From assembly GCF_009765355.1 (NCBI RefSeq), contig NZ_VTHK01000010.1, forward strand, positions 1 through 64,000: DNA of 64,000 nt, written 5' to 3'. Made by a program: the position numbers and the translations under genes. Below the pieces are notes generated by a model. The model ran no database searches. It had not been told where the DNA came from and saw nothing but the letters and a program-made list of their open reading frames with translations. The DNA is from Amycolatopsis anabasis (GTDB lineage Bacteria; Actinomycetota; Actinomycetes; Mycobacteriales; Pseudonocardiaceae). Shown here piece after piece: positions 47,666 to 57,161 of the stretch (within the stretch, counting starts at the first letter, position 1; every line of letters starts with the position of its first letter).

Positions 47666-48659
47666 AGTCCACTCCGGACAGTTCGAGCGCGGCGCGCGCC
47701 ATGGCCGCGGTCGCGTCCACATCGGACATCAGCAGCGGCACCGCGTGGACCGCCACCCCGGGTACGTCCACCTTTTCGCCGGACTGCACGAGCCAGCCGT
47801 CGAGCAGCCCGTCCTCGGAGGTCTGCCGCGAACCGTAGTGCCGCCCGACCCCCTCCGCGGAGGTCTCCACGCCGATCGCGGTGAGGCACGCGTCGGCCAT
47901 CCCGCGCACCGGTTTCCCGCCGATGATCGGGGAGATGCCGACCACGCCCGCCTCGGTCTTGCGCAGCGCCTCGCGCACCCCCGGCACCGAAAGCACGGTG
48001 CCGATCGAGACCACCGGATTGGACGGGGCGAACAGCACCGCGTCCGCCTCGGCGATCGCGTCGGTCACGCCCGGGCCCGCCGACGCCTCGTCCGCGCCGA
48101 CCGGGACGATCGAATGCGCGGGCAGCTCGGCCTGGTAGCGCACCCACCATTCCTGGAAGTGCAACGCCTTGCGCTGGCTCGGCTCCTCCGGGTCGTCCAC
48201 CACGACATGGGTCTCCACCCGGTCGTCGGACATCGGCAGCAGCCGCACCCCCGGCCGCCAGCGATCGCACAGCGCCTCGGTGACCGCGGACAGCGGGTAG
48301 CCCGCGCGCAGCATCCGCGACCGGATCAGGTGCGTGGCGATGTCCTTGTCGCCCAGCCCGAACCAGGTCGGCTCCGCGCCGTACGCGGCCAGCTCCTCCT
48401 TGACCGTCCAGGTCTCCCCGGCATGCCCCCAGCCGCGCGCGGTGTCGATCCCGCCGCCCAGGGTGTACATGCAGGTGTCCAGGTCCGGGCAGATCCGCAG
48501 GCCGTGCATCCACACGTCGTCCCCGGTGTTCACCAGCGCGGTGACCTGGTGCGCGGCGCCCTCGGGCACGGCGCCGACCGCGGGCAGGCCGAGCGCGGCC
48601 TTCACCCCGAGCAGGAAGCGGGCGCCGCCCACTCCGCCGACTACTACGACAACCTTCAC
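47658..48659 (-). CDS. fbiA: Phosphoenolpyruvyl/2-phospho-lactate transferase FbiA (CofD)
   Basis: 333 aa from the GTG at 48659, overlapping the GNAT stop (GTGA). FbiA joins the activated phospho-acid group to Fo, making dehydro-F420-0. Family motifs: [74 protein letters not shown] and [20 protein letters not shown]. Directly upstream of fbiB, as in all F420-producing actinobacteria. fbiC and fbiD are not in the window. Confidence 0.95.
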   Translation of the reverse strand: MKVVVVVGGVGGARFLLGVKAALGLPAVGAVPEGAAHQVTALVNTGDDVWMHGLRICPDLDTCMYTLGGGIDTARGWGHAGETWTVKEELAAYGAEPTWFGLGDKDIATHLIRSRMLRAGYPLSAVTEALCDRWRPGVRLLPMSDDRVETHVVVDDPEEPSQRKALHFQEWWVRYQAELPAHSIVPVGADEASAGPGVTDAIAEADAVLFAPSNPVVSIGTVLSVPGVREALRKTEAGVVGISPIIGGKPVRGMADACLTAIGVETSAEGVGRHYGSRQTSEDGLLDGWLVQSGEKVDVPGVAVHAVPLLMSDVDATAAMARAALELSGVDFD

Positions 48660-49411
48660 GATGTCGGATCCTCGCACGCCGCACCGACGGCCGGCACCCA
48701 GTACCGGTACCGGTGGTGTTCGGTGAAGCCGAGTGCCCGGTAGAGCCCGAGCGCGGGGTCGTTGTGCGTCGCCACCTGCAGCACGCAGGTCCGCGCGCCG
48801 CGTTCGGCTCCCCACGCGCCGCCCGCCCGGAGCAGGGCCTTCGCCAGGCCGCGCCGCCGGAAGGCCGGATCCACCGCGAGCACGCTGATGTGCAGGAGGT
48901 CGTCGACCACCGCCGCGCGCACCGTCCCCGCCGTCTCGCCGCCGGCCTCGGCCACGCCGTAGCCGACGAGCGGGGCGCCGGTGAGCACGTGCCGCTGCGC
49001 CGCGGTGGGCTCCGGCGAGCCCGCGGCGAGCCGCCACCAGTCCGGCGTCGGCGCGTCCAGCACGCGCACCTCCGGCGCGGTCGCGCCGTCGACGGGGGCG
49101 GTCAGCACGCTGACCTCGAACCCCCTGGGGTGCGTCGCGTGCGGCGTCCAGCCCGCCGCGGTGAGCGCGTCCTCGACCGCGCCGCCGCGGATCGCGTGCG
49201 CCATCGGCGGGATCCCGTTCGAGTGGGCGAAGTCACAGACGATTTCCAGGGCGCGTGCCACCGGCATCCCGGGATCACCGACCGCGAGCGCGCTGTTCGC
49301 CCGCCCGGTGAACCCGGCGGCCGCGCGCAACCGCCAGTCACCGATCTTGTCGCCGACCAGGGGCGGCCAGGCGTCCGCGCAGGCTTGTTCCAGCGTCAGG
49401 ACCGAGTACAC
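48656..49411 (-). CDS. GNAT-family N-acetyltransferase
   Basis: 251 aa from the GTG at 49411; the longer frame is antisense to fdxA. The C-terminal acetyl-CoA site is clear: LLHISVLAVDPAFRRRGLAK with R/Q-x2-G-L-A and ATHNDPALGLYRALGFTEHH. The N-terminal ~110 residues (LEQACADAWPPLVGDKIGDW) form an accessory domain seen in proteins encoded upstream of fbiA. It starts the four-gene overlapping operon GNAT-fbiA-fbiB-nudix. Acceptor unknown. An AT-rich stretch directly before the GTG suggests a leaderless start. Confidence 0.88.
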   Translation of the reverse strand: MYSVLTLEQACADAWPPLVGDKIGDWRLRAAAGFTGRANSALAVGDPGMPVARALEIVCDFAHSNGIPPMAHAIRGGAVEDALTAAGWTPHATHPRGFEVSVLTAPVDGATAPEVRVLDAPTPDWWRLAAGSPEPTAAQRHVLTGAPLVGYGVAEAGGETAGTVRAAVVDDLLHISVLAVDPAFRRRGLAKALLRAGGAWGAERGARTCVLQVATHNDPALGLYRALGFTEHHRYRYWVPAVGAACEDPTS

Positions 49412-49445
49412 GGTTACATTGTGCTTGAGGACTGGAGGAGGGCTG

Positions 49446-49625
49446 ATGAGCGTCTCGCGCAAGGACGACCGGCACAACGAAGACCTGGTGAACGAGATCG
49501 CGGACAGTTTCACCCGCGCGCTCGGCGCCAGGAAGAAGAGCGACGAGCCCGAGCCCGAGCGGCCGCGCTTCGTGGTCACCGGGGACAAACGCGTTCCGCC
49601 GCCCAAGAATCGCCGAGCGCGGTAG
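49446..49625 (+). CDS. Small conserved hypothetical protein (59 aa)
   Basis: MSVSRKDDRHNEDLVNEIAD and a basic C-terminus ending PPPKNRRAR. The ATG at 49446 has GGAGGAGGG just upstream. It is hydrophilic, helical at the N-terminus, without motif. Similar short proteins are common next to fdxA in related genomes. It is divergent from the GNAT gene with 34 bp between starts. Confidence 0.65.
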   Translation: MSVSRKDDRHNEDLVNEIADSFTRALGARKKSDEPEPERPRFVVTGDKRVPPPKNRRAR

Positions 49626-49628
49626 TTC

Positions 49629-49645
49629 GCATACTTTGGGTATGC
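49629..49645. promoter_or_regulatory. Inverted repeat upstream of fdxA
   Basis: GCATAC-TTTGG-GTATGC is a perfect 6-bp dyad in an unusually AT-rich 140-bp leader, directly after the stop of the 59-aa gene. It could be an operator or the core of a short terminator. Confidence 0.4.
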
Positions 49646-49679
49646 TTCAACTATGAACGCTGTTAACCCGTGGTGATTA

Positions 49680-49694
49680 AGGGTGGCCTTACCA
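49680..49694 (+). promoter_or_regulatory. Candidate DtxR/IdeR iron box upstream of fdxA
   Basis: AGGGTGGCCTTACCA matches 11 of 15 positions of the iron-box core AGGTTAGCCTAACCT. It is 71 bp before the ferredoxin start. Iron control of a ferredoxin is sensible, but the match is imperfect. Confidence 0.4.
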
Positions 49695-49765
49695 GTGAAC
49701 CTCGGGCGCTGACCGCGTAATGTCCCGAATGCTGACAGACCGCAGAAGAAAAGCAGGAGAGCGCA

Positions 49766-50086
49766 GTGACCTACGTGATCGCCGAGCCCTGCGTCGACGT
49801 GCTCGACAAGGCGTGCATCGACGAGTGTCCCGTCGATTGCATCTACGAGGGTGAGCGGATGCTCTACATCCACCCCGACGAGTGCGTCGACTGTGGTGCC
49901 TGCGAACCGGTCTGTCCGGTCGAGGCCATCTACTACGAGGACGACGTCCCCGACCAGTGGGCCGACTACACCAAGGCCAACGTGGACTTCTTCGACGAGC
50001 TCGGCTCGCCCGGCGGCGCCTCCAAGGTGGGCAAGACCGCGCACGATCCGGACTGGATCAAGAAGCTGCCCCCGCAGGGCGAATGA
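49766..50086 (+). CDS. fdxA: 7Fe ferredoxin
   Basis: 106 aa, GTG with AGGAGAG upstream. Mycobacterial-type 3Fe-4S/4Fe-4S ferredoxin: the 3Fe-4S site C-x7-C ([17 protein letters not shown]) and the second site [20 protein letters not shown] are intact. It is a low-potential electron carrier in the cytosol. The stop overlaps the dapC start (ATGA), an arrangement conserved with Rv1177-Rv1178. A possible iron box lies upstream. Confidence 0.95.
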   Translation: MTYVIAEPCVDVLDKACIDECPVDCIYEGERMLYIHPDECVDCGACEPVCPVEAIYYEDDVPDQWADYTKANVDFFDELGSPGGASKVGKTAHDPDWIKKLPPQGE

Positions 50087-51180
50087 CGCGGCGGGCTCCG
50101 GAACTCCCCGACTTTCCCTGGGACGCGCTCGCCGGGCACAAGGCGACCGCGCACGCGCATCCGGGTGGGGCGGTCGATCTGTCCATCGGCACCCCGGTCG
50201 ATCCGGTCCCGGCCGGTATCCGGGACGCGCTCGCCTCGGTGTCCGAGATCCCCGGGTACCCGGCCACGCACGGCACCCCCGCGCTGCGGGCGGCGGCACT
50301 CGACGCGCTGAGCCGCCGCCACGGCGTCGAAGGCCTCGAGCCGGACGCGGTGCTGCCCACGATCGGTTCCAAGGAGCTGGTGGCCTGGTTGCCGCGGCTG
50401 CTCGGGTTCGGCCCCGGCGACACGGTGGTCATCCCGGAACTTTCGTATCCCACCTACGAGGTGGGGGTGCTGCTCGCCGGGGCGTCGGTGCTGCGTTCGG
50501 ACGGGCTCGTCGCGCTCGGACCGCAGCGCCCGGCGATGATCTGGCTCAACTCGCCGTCGAACCCGACCGGTCGCGTGCTCGGCGTCGACCACCTGCGCAA
50601 GGTCGTCGAATGGGCCCGCGAGCGGGACGTGATCGTGGTGTCCGACGAGTGCTACCTGGCGCTGGGCTGGGACGCCGAACCGGTTTCCCTGCTGCACCCG
50701 TCGGTCCACGGTGGACGGACCGACGGCCTGCTCGCGGTGCACTCGCTGTCCAAATCGGCCAACCTGGCCAGTTACCGGGCCGGATTCGTCACCGGTGATC
50801 CGGCGCTGGTCGCGGAGTTGCTCGCGGTGCGCAAGCACGCGGGGATGATCGTGCCGCGACCGGTGCAGGAGGCGATGGTCGCCGCGCTCGTCGACGACGA
50901 GGCCCTGGCCGCCCAGCGCGACCGCTACGCCCGGCGCCGGACCGTGCTGCGCAAGGCGTTGCGGGACAACGGTTTCCAGATCGATCATTCGGAGGCCGGG
51001 CTCTACCTGTGGGCGACCCGGGGTGAGGACGCCTGGGAAACCGTGCGCTGGCTGGCCGAACGCGGCATCCTGGTGGCCCCGGGCACGTTCTACGGCCCGG
51101 CCGGCGCCCAGCACGTCCGGATCGCGCTGACCGCCACCGACGAGCGCGTGGACGTCGCCGCGGAGCGCCTGGCTCAGTAG
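50083..51180 (+). CDS. dapC: Succinyldiaminopimelate transaminase
   Basis: 365 aa, ATG overlapping the fdxA stop. PLP-dependent class I/II aminotransferase: [36 protein letters not shown] and the Schiff-base lysine in [20 protein letters not shown]. DapC makes N-succinyl-L,L-DAP from the keto precursor. With dapD and dapE downstream in this window, it covers the succinylase branch of lysine/meso-DAP synthesis. The stop overlaps the convergent tetR stop by 7 bp. Confidence 0.93.
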   Translation: MTRRAPELPDFPWDALAGHKATAHAHPGGAVDLSIGTPVDPVPAGIRDALASVSEIPGYPATHGTPALRAAALDALSRRHGVEGLEPDAVLPTIGSKELVAWLPRLLGFGPGDTVVIPELSYPTYEVGVLLAGASVLRSDGLVALGPQRPAMIWLNSPSNPTGRVLGVDHLRKVVEWARERDVIVVSDECYLALGWDAEPVSLLHPSVHGGRTDGLLAVHSLSKSANLASYRAGFVTGDPALVAELLAVRKHAGMIVPRPVQEAMVAALVDDEALAAQRDRYARRRTVLRKALRDNGFQIDHSEAGLYLWATRGEDAWETVRWLAERGILVAPGTFYGPAGAQHVRIALTATDERVDVAAERLAQ

Positions 51181-51803
51181 CCCCCTTCGGGGTCGCGGCC
51201 GGTGAGGCCGCGGTAGACGAACCTGGTCAGCGCGTCGATCGCTTCGTCGTCGGACAGCTCCCGCCAGCCCTCGGGGCGGGGCGGTACCAGCCACAGCTGC
51301 GCGAAGCTGTCGACCATGCCGAACATCATCGCGATCGTGGTCTCCGGTTCGGCGGGCAGCCGCATCCCGGCGCGCACGATGTGGGCCAGGTGACTGGCCA
51401 CGTCCGCCTGTTCCCGGGCGCCGAACCGGGCCAGCGTCCGCGCGAAGTCGTCGCTGACCATCGCCGCCTGCCGCAGCGCGACCAGGGTCGCCGCGTTCTG
51501 CCGGTAGAACCGCCAGTAGGCCGCGATGTGCCAGCGCACCGCCGCCGGATCGGTGAAGTCCGGGCTGTGCTCCGGCAGTTCGGCGCTGGCGTCCCCGGCG
51601 GCCGACAGATCGGCGAGCAGGGCTTCCAGGAGTTCTTCCTTGCCCGCGAAGTGGTTGTAGAACGAGCCCGCCGCGCGGCCCGCCTCCCGGGTGATGTCGG
51701 TGATCTTCGTGTTCAGGTAGCCGCGCTCGGCGAAGACGCGCTTGGCCGCCTCCTTCAAGGCCGCCTCGGTCTCCGCCGCCTTCTCCTTGCGGCTTGTCGT
51801 CAC
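51174..51803 (-). CDS. TetR-family repressor
   Basis: 209 aa from the GTG at 51803 with GGAGG eight bases upstream. The N-terminal HTH is typical (AAKRVFAERGYLNTKITDIT, REAGRAAGSFYNHFAGKEEL). The C-terminal ligand domain has no recognisable specificity. It is divergent from a flavin monooxygenase with two tandem operators between, so it most likely represses that gene and itself, with an aromatic substrate or drug as inducer. Confidence 0.93.
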   Translation of the reverse strand: MTTSRKEKAAETEAALKEAAKRVFAERGYLNTKITDITREAGRAAGSFYNHFAGKEELLEALLADLSAAGDASAELPEHSPDFTDPAAVRWHIAAYWRFYRQNAATLVALRQAAMVSDDFARTLARFGAREQADVASHLAHIVRAGMRLPAEPETTIAMMFGMVDSFAQLWLVPPRPEGWRELSDDEAIDALTRFVYRGLTGRDPEGGY

Positions 51804-51844
51804 GACCCCCACCTCCTTGACGCGAACGCTAGCAGCGGGCAAAC

Positions 51845-51873
51845 TGAATTCATATTCACTGAATCTAAATTCA
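51845..51873. promoter_or_regulatory. Two tandem TetR-type operators
   Basis: TGAATTCATATTCA (51845-51858) and TGAATCTAAATTCA (51860-51873) are both perfect TGAAT-N4-ATTCA dyads, 15 bp centre to centre, in the 84-bp divergent tetR/monooxygenase region. The second ends 14 bp before the monooxygenase GTG, overlapping the likely promoter. Confidence 0.85.
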
Positions 51874-51887
51874 TTCAAGGAGTCATC

Positions 51888-53327
51888 GTGGACGTTCAGG
51901 TCCTCGTCAGCGGGGCCGGTCCGACCGGTCTGACGCTGGCCCTCGAACTGGCCCGGCGCGGGGTCGGCGTGCGCGTCGTGGACAAGGCCGCCGAGTACTT
52001 CGCCGGTTCGCGCGGCGACGGCCTGCAGCCCCGCACGCTGGAAGTCTTCGACGATCTGGGCGTGCTGGACGCGGTGTTCGCGGCCGGGGCGCCGCCCGCG
52101 GTGACGCGCGTCCACCTCGACGGGAAGTTCGCCGGGGAACGCCGGATGGCCGAATGGCGGGAGCCCACGCCCGCGGTGCCCTACCCCAACGCGTGGTTTC
52201 TCGGGCAGTCGCGGACCGAAGCGATCCTGCGCGACCGGCTGGCCGAGTTCGGGGTGCGCGTCGAACTGGCCACCGAGCTGACGGCGTTCGAACAGGACGA
52301 GAACGGGGTGACCGCGACGCTCACCCGCGGCGGCGCCACCGAAACGGTTCGCGCGGCGTACCTGGTCGGCGCGGACGGCGGGCGCAGCTTCGTGCGCAAG
52401 GCATTGGGGATCCCGTTCGAGGGCACCACGGACGAATCGATCCGGATGCTGCTCGGGGACGTCCGGGTGGACGGCCTCGACCACGACTTCGGCTACTGGT
52501 TCGCACGGGCGGACGAGCCGATGGCCGGGATCGGGCTCACCCCGCTGTCCGGCGGCGACCACTTCCAGTTCGCGACCCCGCTCGACGCCGACGACAGCTC
52601 GCTGGCGACCCTGCAACGGCTGTTCGAGCAGTACTCCGGGCGGTCCGATCTCCGGCTGCGCGACCTGGTGTGGTCCACGATCTGGCGGCCGAACGTGCGG
52701 CTGGCCCAGCGGTTCGCGCAGGGACGGGTGTTCCTGGCGGGCGACGCGGCGCACGTGCACCCGCCGACCGGCGGGCAGGGGCTGAACACCGGCGTCCAGG
52801 ACGCCTACAACCTGGGTTGGAAGCTCGCGTCGGGCGATCCGGAACTGCTGGCGACCTACGAGGCCGAACGGCTGCCGGTCGCGGCGCGGGTGCTGGGCGT
52901 CAGCTCCGAGCTGCTGCGGAAGTACACCGACGGGGCCGCCGACGCGCACGAGCGGGGCGAGGAGACGCGGCAGCTCGACATCGGGTACCGGGGGAGCCCG
53001 CTGTCCCGGGACGACCGCGCGCGGCCGGGGTCGGTGCGGGCCGGGGACCGGGCGCCGGACGCGCCCGTGGCGGACGCGAACGGGAAGCAGGTGCGCCTGT
53101 TCGACCTGTTCCGCGGGCCGCACGCCACCCTGCTCGCGTTCGGCGGCGGACCGGCCGAGGCGGAGCCGGGCGTGCACGTCCACCGGGTGCTGCGACCCGG
53201 CCAGGCGGTCACCGGGGACGCGTTGGTGGACGTGGACGGCCACGCGTTCGCCGCCTACGACGTGGCCGAGGGCACCCGGGTCCTCGTCCGGCCGGACGGC
53301 TACCTCCGGGAATTCACCGCCGCCTGA
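51888..53327 (+). CDS. FAD-dependent aromatic monooxygenase (PHBH fold)
   Basis: 479 aa from the GTG at 51888 with AAGGAG upstream. Group A flavin hydroxylase: N-terminal GxGxxG (VSGAGPTGLTLALELARRG), the DG motif in AAYLVGADGGRSFVRKAL, and the GD motif VFLAGDAAHVHPPTGGQGLN. The C-terminal ~100 residues form the thioredoxin-like tail common in polyketide-tailoring and phenol-type hydroxylases (KQVRLFDLFRGPHATLLAFG). It may hydroxylate an aromatic compound or inactivate a drug (Rox-like). Expression is probably derepressed through the divergent TetR. Confidence 0.92.
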   Translation: MDVQVLVSGAGPTGLTLALELARRGVGVRVVDKAAEYFAGSRGDGLQPRTLEVFDDLGVLDAVFAAGAPPAVTRVHLDGKFAGERRMAEWREPTPAVPYPNAWFLGQSRTEAILRDRLAEFGVRVELATELTAFEQDENGVTATLTRGGATETVRAAYLVGADGGRSFVRKALGIPFEGTTDESIRMLLGDVRVDGLDHDFGYWFARADEPMAGIGLTPLSGGDHFQFATPLDADDSSLATLQRLFEQYSGRSDLRLRDLVWSTIWRPNVRLAQRFAQGRVFLAGDAAHVHPPTGGQGLNTGVQDAYNLGWKLASGDPELLATYEAERLPVAARVLGVSSELLRKYTDGAADAHERGEETRQLDIGYRGSPLSRDDRARPGSVRAGDRAPDAPVADANGKQVRLFDLFRGPHATLLAFGGGPAEAEPGVHVHRVLRPGQAVTGDALVDVDGHAFAAYDVAEGTRVLVRPDGYLREFTAA

Positions 53328-53344
53328 CCCCGGGGCGTCGCGCT

Positions 53345-53429
53345 CGGGAGGAAGGGACCTTTGCTCCGGTTCAACCGGAGCGGGGGACCTTTACTACAGC
53401 TATTCGTGAGCGAAGGTCCCTTCCTCCCG
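53345..53429. terminator. Gene-end hairpin (family A, second copy)
   Basis: Outer arms CGGGAGGAAGGGACCTTTGC... and ...GCGAAGGTCCCTTCCTCCCG pair at 21 of 22 positions (53345-53366 / 53408-53429). The interior carries CTCCGGTTCAACCGGAG and GCGGGGGACCTTTACTAC, shared with 45706-45781. It lies after the monooxygenase stop, in the gap with the convergent CHAD gene. Confidence 0.75.
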
Positions 53430-53510
53430 CCTTGGCCAGCACCCGGTTCCCTCGCTCGCGCAGGCAAGGAGGTCACCGTGGCCGGGGAGAAGGTGCCGCC
53501 TCGACGCAGG

Positions 53511-53534
53511 CCCGAAAGTGCGCGCACTTTCGGG
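53511..53534. terminator. 24-bp perfect palindrome (family B)
   Basis: CCCGAAAGTGCG / CGCACTTTCGGG is self-complementary over its whole length. It lies 22 bp from the CHAD gene stop, so it probably terminates that gene. The same core occurs at 57162-57181. Confidence 0.75.
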
Positions 53535-53555
53535 CAGCACCTCACGACCCGCCCC

Positions 53556-54542
53556 TCAGAGCAGGTGCTGGGCGGCCTGGTCGATCCCGGTGACGGCGGC
53601 GGGCCAGGCTGCGCGGGCGCGGGCGCGTTTGGCCAGTTCGCGTTCCGCGATCCGCCCGGCGATGAAGCCGATCTTCGCGTCGGACGCGGTCTCCACCAGG
53701 GCGCGCATCCGTTCGGCGGCCACCACGGCGTCCTGGTGGTCGCCGAGCACCTCCTGCAGGTGCTTGGCCGCGCCGATCAGGGCCTTCACGTCCTTCGCCT
53801 GCTTCTTGCGGGCCGCGGGCTTGGCCAGTTCGGCCGCGTAGCGCAGGCGTTTGCCGAGGATGCGCAGATCGTGCAGATCGTCGTCGACCGGGTCCTGGCC
53901 GAGCGCGGCCACCGCCTTGTGCAGTTTCCGGTACGCCTTGCGCAGCGCGCCCACCAGATCACTCCGGGCAGCCACCGCGGCCGGGGGCGCCTCGGTCGCC
54001 TCCCGCACCGCGGGGCGGGCGAGCTGGGCCACCGAGGTCCGCAGCGTGGCGTACCGGGTGCTGTTCAACGCCCTGGTCAGCTTGCGTTTCACCTTGCCGC
54101 GTTCGGCGACGAACGTGGCCACCAGCCGTTGCGCGGCCAACTGGTCCACGGCCTCGAAATCGGCGACCGTGGCGCGCAGGTGGCCGATCAGCACGTCGTA
54201 GTCGCGCACCTCGCCGAGCGCGGCGCCGAGCCAGCCCAGTTCGGCGCGCACCGGCTCGGCGGCCGGGCCGAGCAAGCCACCGGACAATTTGAGCACGCTG
54301 CGCATCCGGCGGACCGCGACCCGCATCTGGTGCAGATCCTCGGGGTCCACTCCGGACCGGGTCCCGGCCTCGTGGGCCAGCAGCGTGCGCGCCAGCGCGT
54401 CGAGCCGGGCCCGGACGTGCGTCGCGGGCGGGTCCGCGGGTTTCGCGGTGAGCGGCTCCTCGGGCAGGCCGATCTCCGCCGGCGTCGGCGTCGCGGTCCG
54501 GGGCTTGCCGGGCGGTTCTTCGCGCAACGTTTCGGTGCTCAC
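53556..54542 (-). CDS. CHAD-domain protein
   Basis: 328 aa. Two CHAD repeats of conserved histidines and basic helices: DPEDLHQMRVAVRRMRSVLK and DDDLHDLRILGKRLRYAAEL, with further LGEVRDYDVLIGHL and LQEVLGDHQDAVVAAERM. CHAD proteins bind inorganic polyphosphate and are often fused to or neighbours of CYTH phosphatases; no CYTH domain is present here. The N-terminal ~40 residues are disordered. It may target polyphosphate granules. Confidence 0.9.
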   Translation of the reverse strand: MSTETLREEPPGKPRTATPTPAEIGLPEEPLTAKPADPPATHVRARLDALARTLLAHEAGTRSGVDPEDLHQMRVAVRRMRSVLKLSGGLLGPAAEPVRAELGWLGAALGEVRDYDVLIGHLRATVADFEAVDQLAAQRLVATFVAERGKVKRKLTRALNSTRYATLRTSVAQLARPAVREATEAPPAAVAARSDLVGALRKAYRKLHKAVAALGQDPVDDDLHDLRILGKRLRYAAELAKPAARKKQAKDVKALIGAAKHLQEVLGDHQDAVVAAERMRALVETASDAKIGFIAGRIAERELAKRARARAAWPAAVTGIDQAAQHLL

Positions 54543-54597
54543 CTGGTGAATACTAGGTGAACTGCGGTTATGTCGCCCTAGCCTGCGGAAACCGCAC

Positions 54598-55590
54598 TCA
54601 GTCGTTGGCGTGCAGCGCCGCGTTCAGCTCAATCCCGGCCCCCGTCCGCGGGACGACCTCGACCGACCCGGTGGAGGAGTTGCGCCGGAACACCGCGCCG
54701 GAAATGCCGGAGAGTTCGCGGGCCTTCACCGTCCGGCCCTCCACCACGACCTTGGTCCCCGCGGTGATGTACAGCCCGGCCTCGATCACCGAGTCGTTGC
54801 CGAGGGAGATCCCGCAGCCGCCGTTGGCCCCGATCAGGCAGCGCTCGCCGACCGAGATGACCTCCTTGCCGCCGCCGGAGAGCGTGCCCATGATCGAGGC
54901 GCCGCCGCCCACGTCGGTGCCGTCGCCGACCACCACGCCCGCCGAGATGCGGCCCTCGACCATCGAGGCGCCCAGCGTGCCGGCGTTGAAGTTCACGAAG
55001 CCCTCGTGCATGACGGTGGTGCCGCTGGCCAGGTGCGCGCCGAGCCGCGCGCGATCGGCGTCGGCGATGCGGACGCCGGTGGGGGTGACGTAGTCGACCA
55101 TGCGGGGGAACTTGTCCACGCCGTACACGGTCACGTGGCCGCGGGCGCGCAGCCGCAGCCGGGTGGCCTCGAAGCCCTCCACCGGGCACGGGCCGTGGTT
55201 CGTCCAGACCACGTTGGCCAGCAGGCCGAAGATGCCGTCCAGGCTCTGGCCGTGCGGCTGGACCAGCCGGTGGGACAGCAGGTGCAGGCGGAGGTAGACG
55301 TCGTGGGCGTCGGCCGGGGCGTCGGCGAGGCGGCCGATCTCGGTGCGCACCGCGACTACCTCGACGCCCCGCGCGCTGTCCTCGCCGAGGAGTGCGGCGG
55401 CGTCTTCGCCGAGCGCCTCGACGGCCTGCTCGCGGGTCAGCCGCTCGGTGCCGCCGGTGCCGGCTTCGCGCAGTTTCGGCTGGGGGAACCAGGTGTCCAG
55501 GACCGTTCCGTCGGGCCGGACGGTCGCCAGGCCGACGCCGGAGGCGCCGGTGCTCTCGGGATTCGGGCTCTGCTCGCTCACGATCGCCAC
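54598..55590 (-). CDS. dapD: Tetrahydrodipicolinate N-succinyltransferase
   Basis: 330 aa, GTG/ATG region at 55590 with no better alternative. It uses succinyl-CoA to acylate tetrahydrodipicolinate in meso-DAP synthesis. The actinobacterial form has a long N-terminal domain ([14 protein letters not shown]...) and a left-handed beta-helix with the catalytic Glu region ([20 protein letters not shown]) plus [20 protein letters not shown] and [13 protein letters not shown]. It is near dapE but on the opposite strand, with a lipoprotein gene between. Confidence 0.94.
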   Translation of the reverse strand: MAIVSEQSPNPESTGASGVGLATVRPDGTVLDTWFPQPKLREAGTGGTERLTREQAVEALGEDAAALLGEDSARGVEVVAVRTEIGRLADAPADAHDVYLRLHLLSHRLVQPHGQSLDGIFGLLANVVWTNHGPCPVEGFEATRLRLRARGHVTVYGVDKFPRMVDYVTPTGVRIADADRARLGAHLASGTTVMHEGFVNFNAGTLGASMVEGRISAGVVVGDGTDVGGGASIMGTLSGGGKEVISVGERCLIGANGGCGISLGNDSVIEAGLYITAGTKVVVEGRTVKARELSGISGAVFRRNSSTGSVEVVPRTGAGIELNAALHAND

Positions 55591-55610
55591 GGTATCCGAG
55601 CGGGGATCGC

Positions 55611-56066
55611 TCAGCCCGTCGTGGCCTGACTCTGTCGCAGCGAAGCCTTGATCGCGCGCAGGGCGGCGGACATGTCGGTCAGGGCCGGGCCGCAGGGGGC
55701 GGTGCCCGGGTCCTCGGCGGCGTTGCAGCCCTTGTCGCGATAGGTGGCGACGGCCTTGTCCAGCTGATCGGCCTGCGCGGCCAGCCCGGGGTTGCGGGTC
55801 CCGGCGAGCTTGCGCGCGGTGAGCGCGGTGTTCGCGAGCTGCGTGACGTATTTCTCACAGCCCTTGGGCTTCTGCTTCTCCGGGGCGACGAAGCACGGGT
55901 CCACGGCCAGCGCGTCCAGTTTCACCTGGAGCGCTTCCGGGCCGGGGTCCGGTGCCGGGCGGCCCGGTTTCGGGCCCGCCTCGTTCGAACATCCGGCGAG
56001 CATGAGCACCAGCGCGCCGCCCGCGGCGACCAGAATCCTTCGCACGCCCCTCACCGTACGCAGCAC
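55611..56066 (-). CDS. Putative lipoprotein
   Basis: 151 aa; GTG at 56066, or GTG at 56054 giving a shorter basic N-terminus. The signal peptide has a lipobox ([12 protein letters not shown]), so the mature protein would be lipidated at the Cys and tethered outside the membrane. Two further Cys pairs ([15 protein letters not shown] and [14 protein letters not shown]) may form disulfides. The remainder is helical. No domain recognised. It lies 20 bp upstream of dapD on the same strand and 23 bp from the divergent dapE. Confidence 0.8.
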   Translation of the reverse strand: MLRTVRGVRRILVAAGGALVLMLAGCSNEAGPKPGRPAPDPGPEALQVKLDALAVDPCFVAPEKQKPKGCEKYVTQLANTALTARKLAGTRNPGLAAQADQLDKAVATYRDKGCNAAEDPGTAPCGPALTDMSAALRAIKASLRQSQATTG

Positions 56067-56089
56067 GCGCCCCCGGTAGCGTCCGGCCC

Positions 56090-57154
56090 ATGAGTTCGCT
56101 GGATCTGCTCGCCGACCCCGTCGAGATCACCGCCGCGCTGGTGGACATCGAGAGCGTCTCGGGGGAGGAGCGCGCGATCGCGGACGCCGTGCAGGCCGCG
56201 CTCACCGCACAGGCCGGGCACCTGGAGGTCGTGCGCAACGGCGACGCGGTGCTCGCCCGGACGCACCTGGGCCGCCCGTCGCGGGTGGTGTTCGCCGGGC
56301 ACCTGGACACCGTGCCGGTCAACCGGAACCTGCCGCTGCGGCGGGAGGGCGACCGGCTGCACGGCCTGGGCACCGTGGACATGAAGGGCGGGGACGCGGT
56401 GTTCCTGCACCTCGCCGCCACGGTGACCGAACCGCGCCACGATCTGACGTTCGTCTTCTACGACTGCGAGGAGGTCGAGGCGGTCCGCAACGGCCTCGGC
56501 CGCATCGAGCGGGAGCTGCCGGACTGGCTGCGGGGCGATCTCGCGGTGGTCGGGGAGCCGTCGAACGCGGTGATCGAGGCCGGATGCCAGGGGACCATGC
56601 GGGTCGAGCTGCCGCTGGCCGGGCAGCGGGCGCACACCGCGCGGGCGTGGATGGGCGTCAACGCCATCCACGCGCTCGCCGAACCGCTGCGGCGGCTCGC
56701 CGAGTACCGGCCGCGGGTGGTCGACATCGACGGCCTGACCTACCGCGAAGGGCTGCAGGCCGTGCGGATCGCGGGCGGGGTGGCCGGGAACGTGGTGCCC
56801 GACGAGGCGGTGCTCGCGGTCAACCACCGGTTCGCCCCGGACCGCACGCCGGCGCAGGCCGAGGCCCATCTGCGCGAGGTGTTCGACGGGTACGAACTGT
56901 CCGTTGTGGACTCCTCGCCGGGGGCGCTGCCCGGGTTGTCCGCGCCCGCCGCGGCGGAACTCGTGGCGGCCGCGGGCGGCGAGGCCGCGGCGAAACTCGG
57001 GTGGACGGACGTGGCCCGGTTCGCGGCGCTCGGCATGCCCGCGGTCAACTTCGGCCCCGGCGATCCGACCCTGGCGCACACCCAGCAGGAGAACGTGGCC
57101 ACCGCGGAAATCACCCAGGTCACCAAGATCCTGAAGGCTTTCCTGCGCCCCTGA
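56090..57154 (+). CDS. dapE: Succinyl-diaminopimelate desuccinylase
   Basis: 354 aa. M20-family zinc hydrolase: [20 protein letters not shown] (metal His and Asp), [39 protein letters not shown] (catalytic Glu pair) and [20 protein letters not shown]. The C-terminal metal His is in [20 protein letters not shown]. It removes succinate from N-succinyl-L,L-DAP. It ends at a family B palindrome before the convergent XRE gene. Confidence 0.95.
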   Translation: MSSLDLLADPVEITAALVDIESVSGEERAIADAVQAALTAQAGHLEVVRNGDAVLARTHLGRPSRVVFAGHLDTVPVNRNLPLRREGDRLHGLGTVDMKGGDAVFLHLAATVTEPRHDLTFVFYDCEEVEAVRNGLGRIERELPDWLRGDLAVVGEPSNAVIEAGCQGTMRVELPLAGQRAHTARAWMGVNAIHALAEPLRRLAEYRPRVVDIDGLTYREGLQAVRIAGGVAGNVVPDEAVLAVNHRFAPDRTPAQAEAHLREVFDGYELSVVDSSPGALPGLSAPAAAELVAAAGGEAAAKLGWTDVARFAALGMPAVNFGPGDPTLAHTQQENVATAEITQVTKILKAFLRP

Positions 57155-57161
57155 CCCCGCT

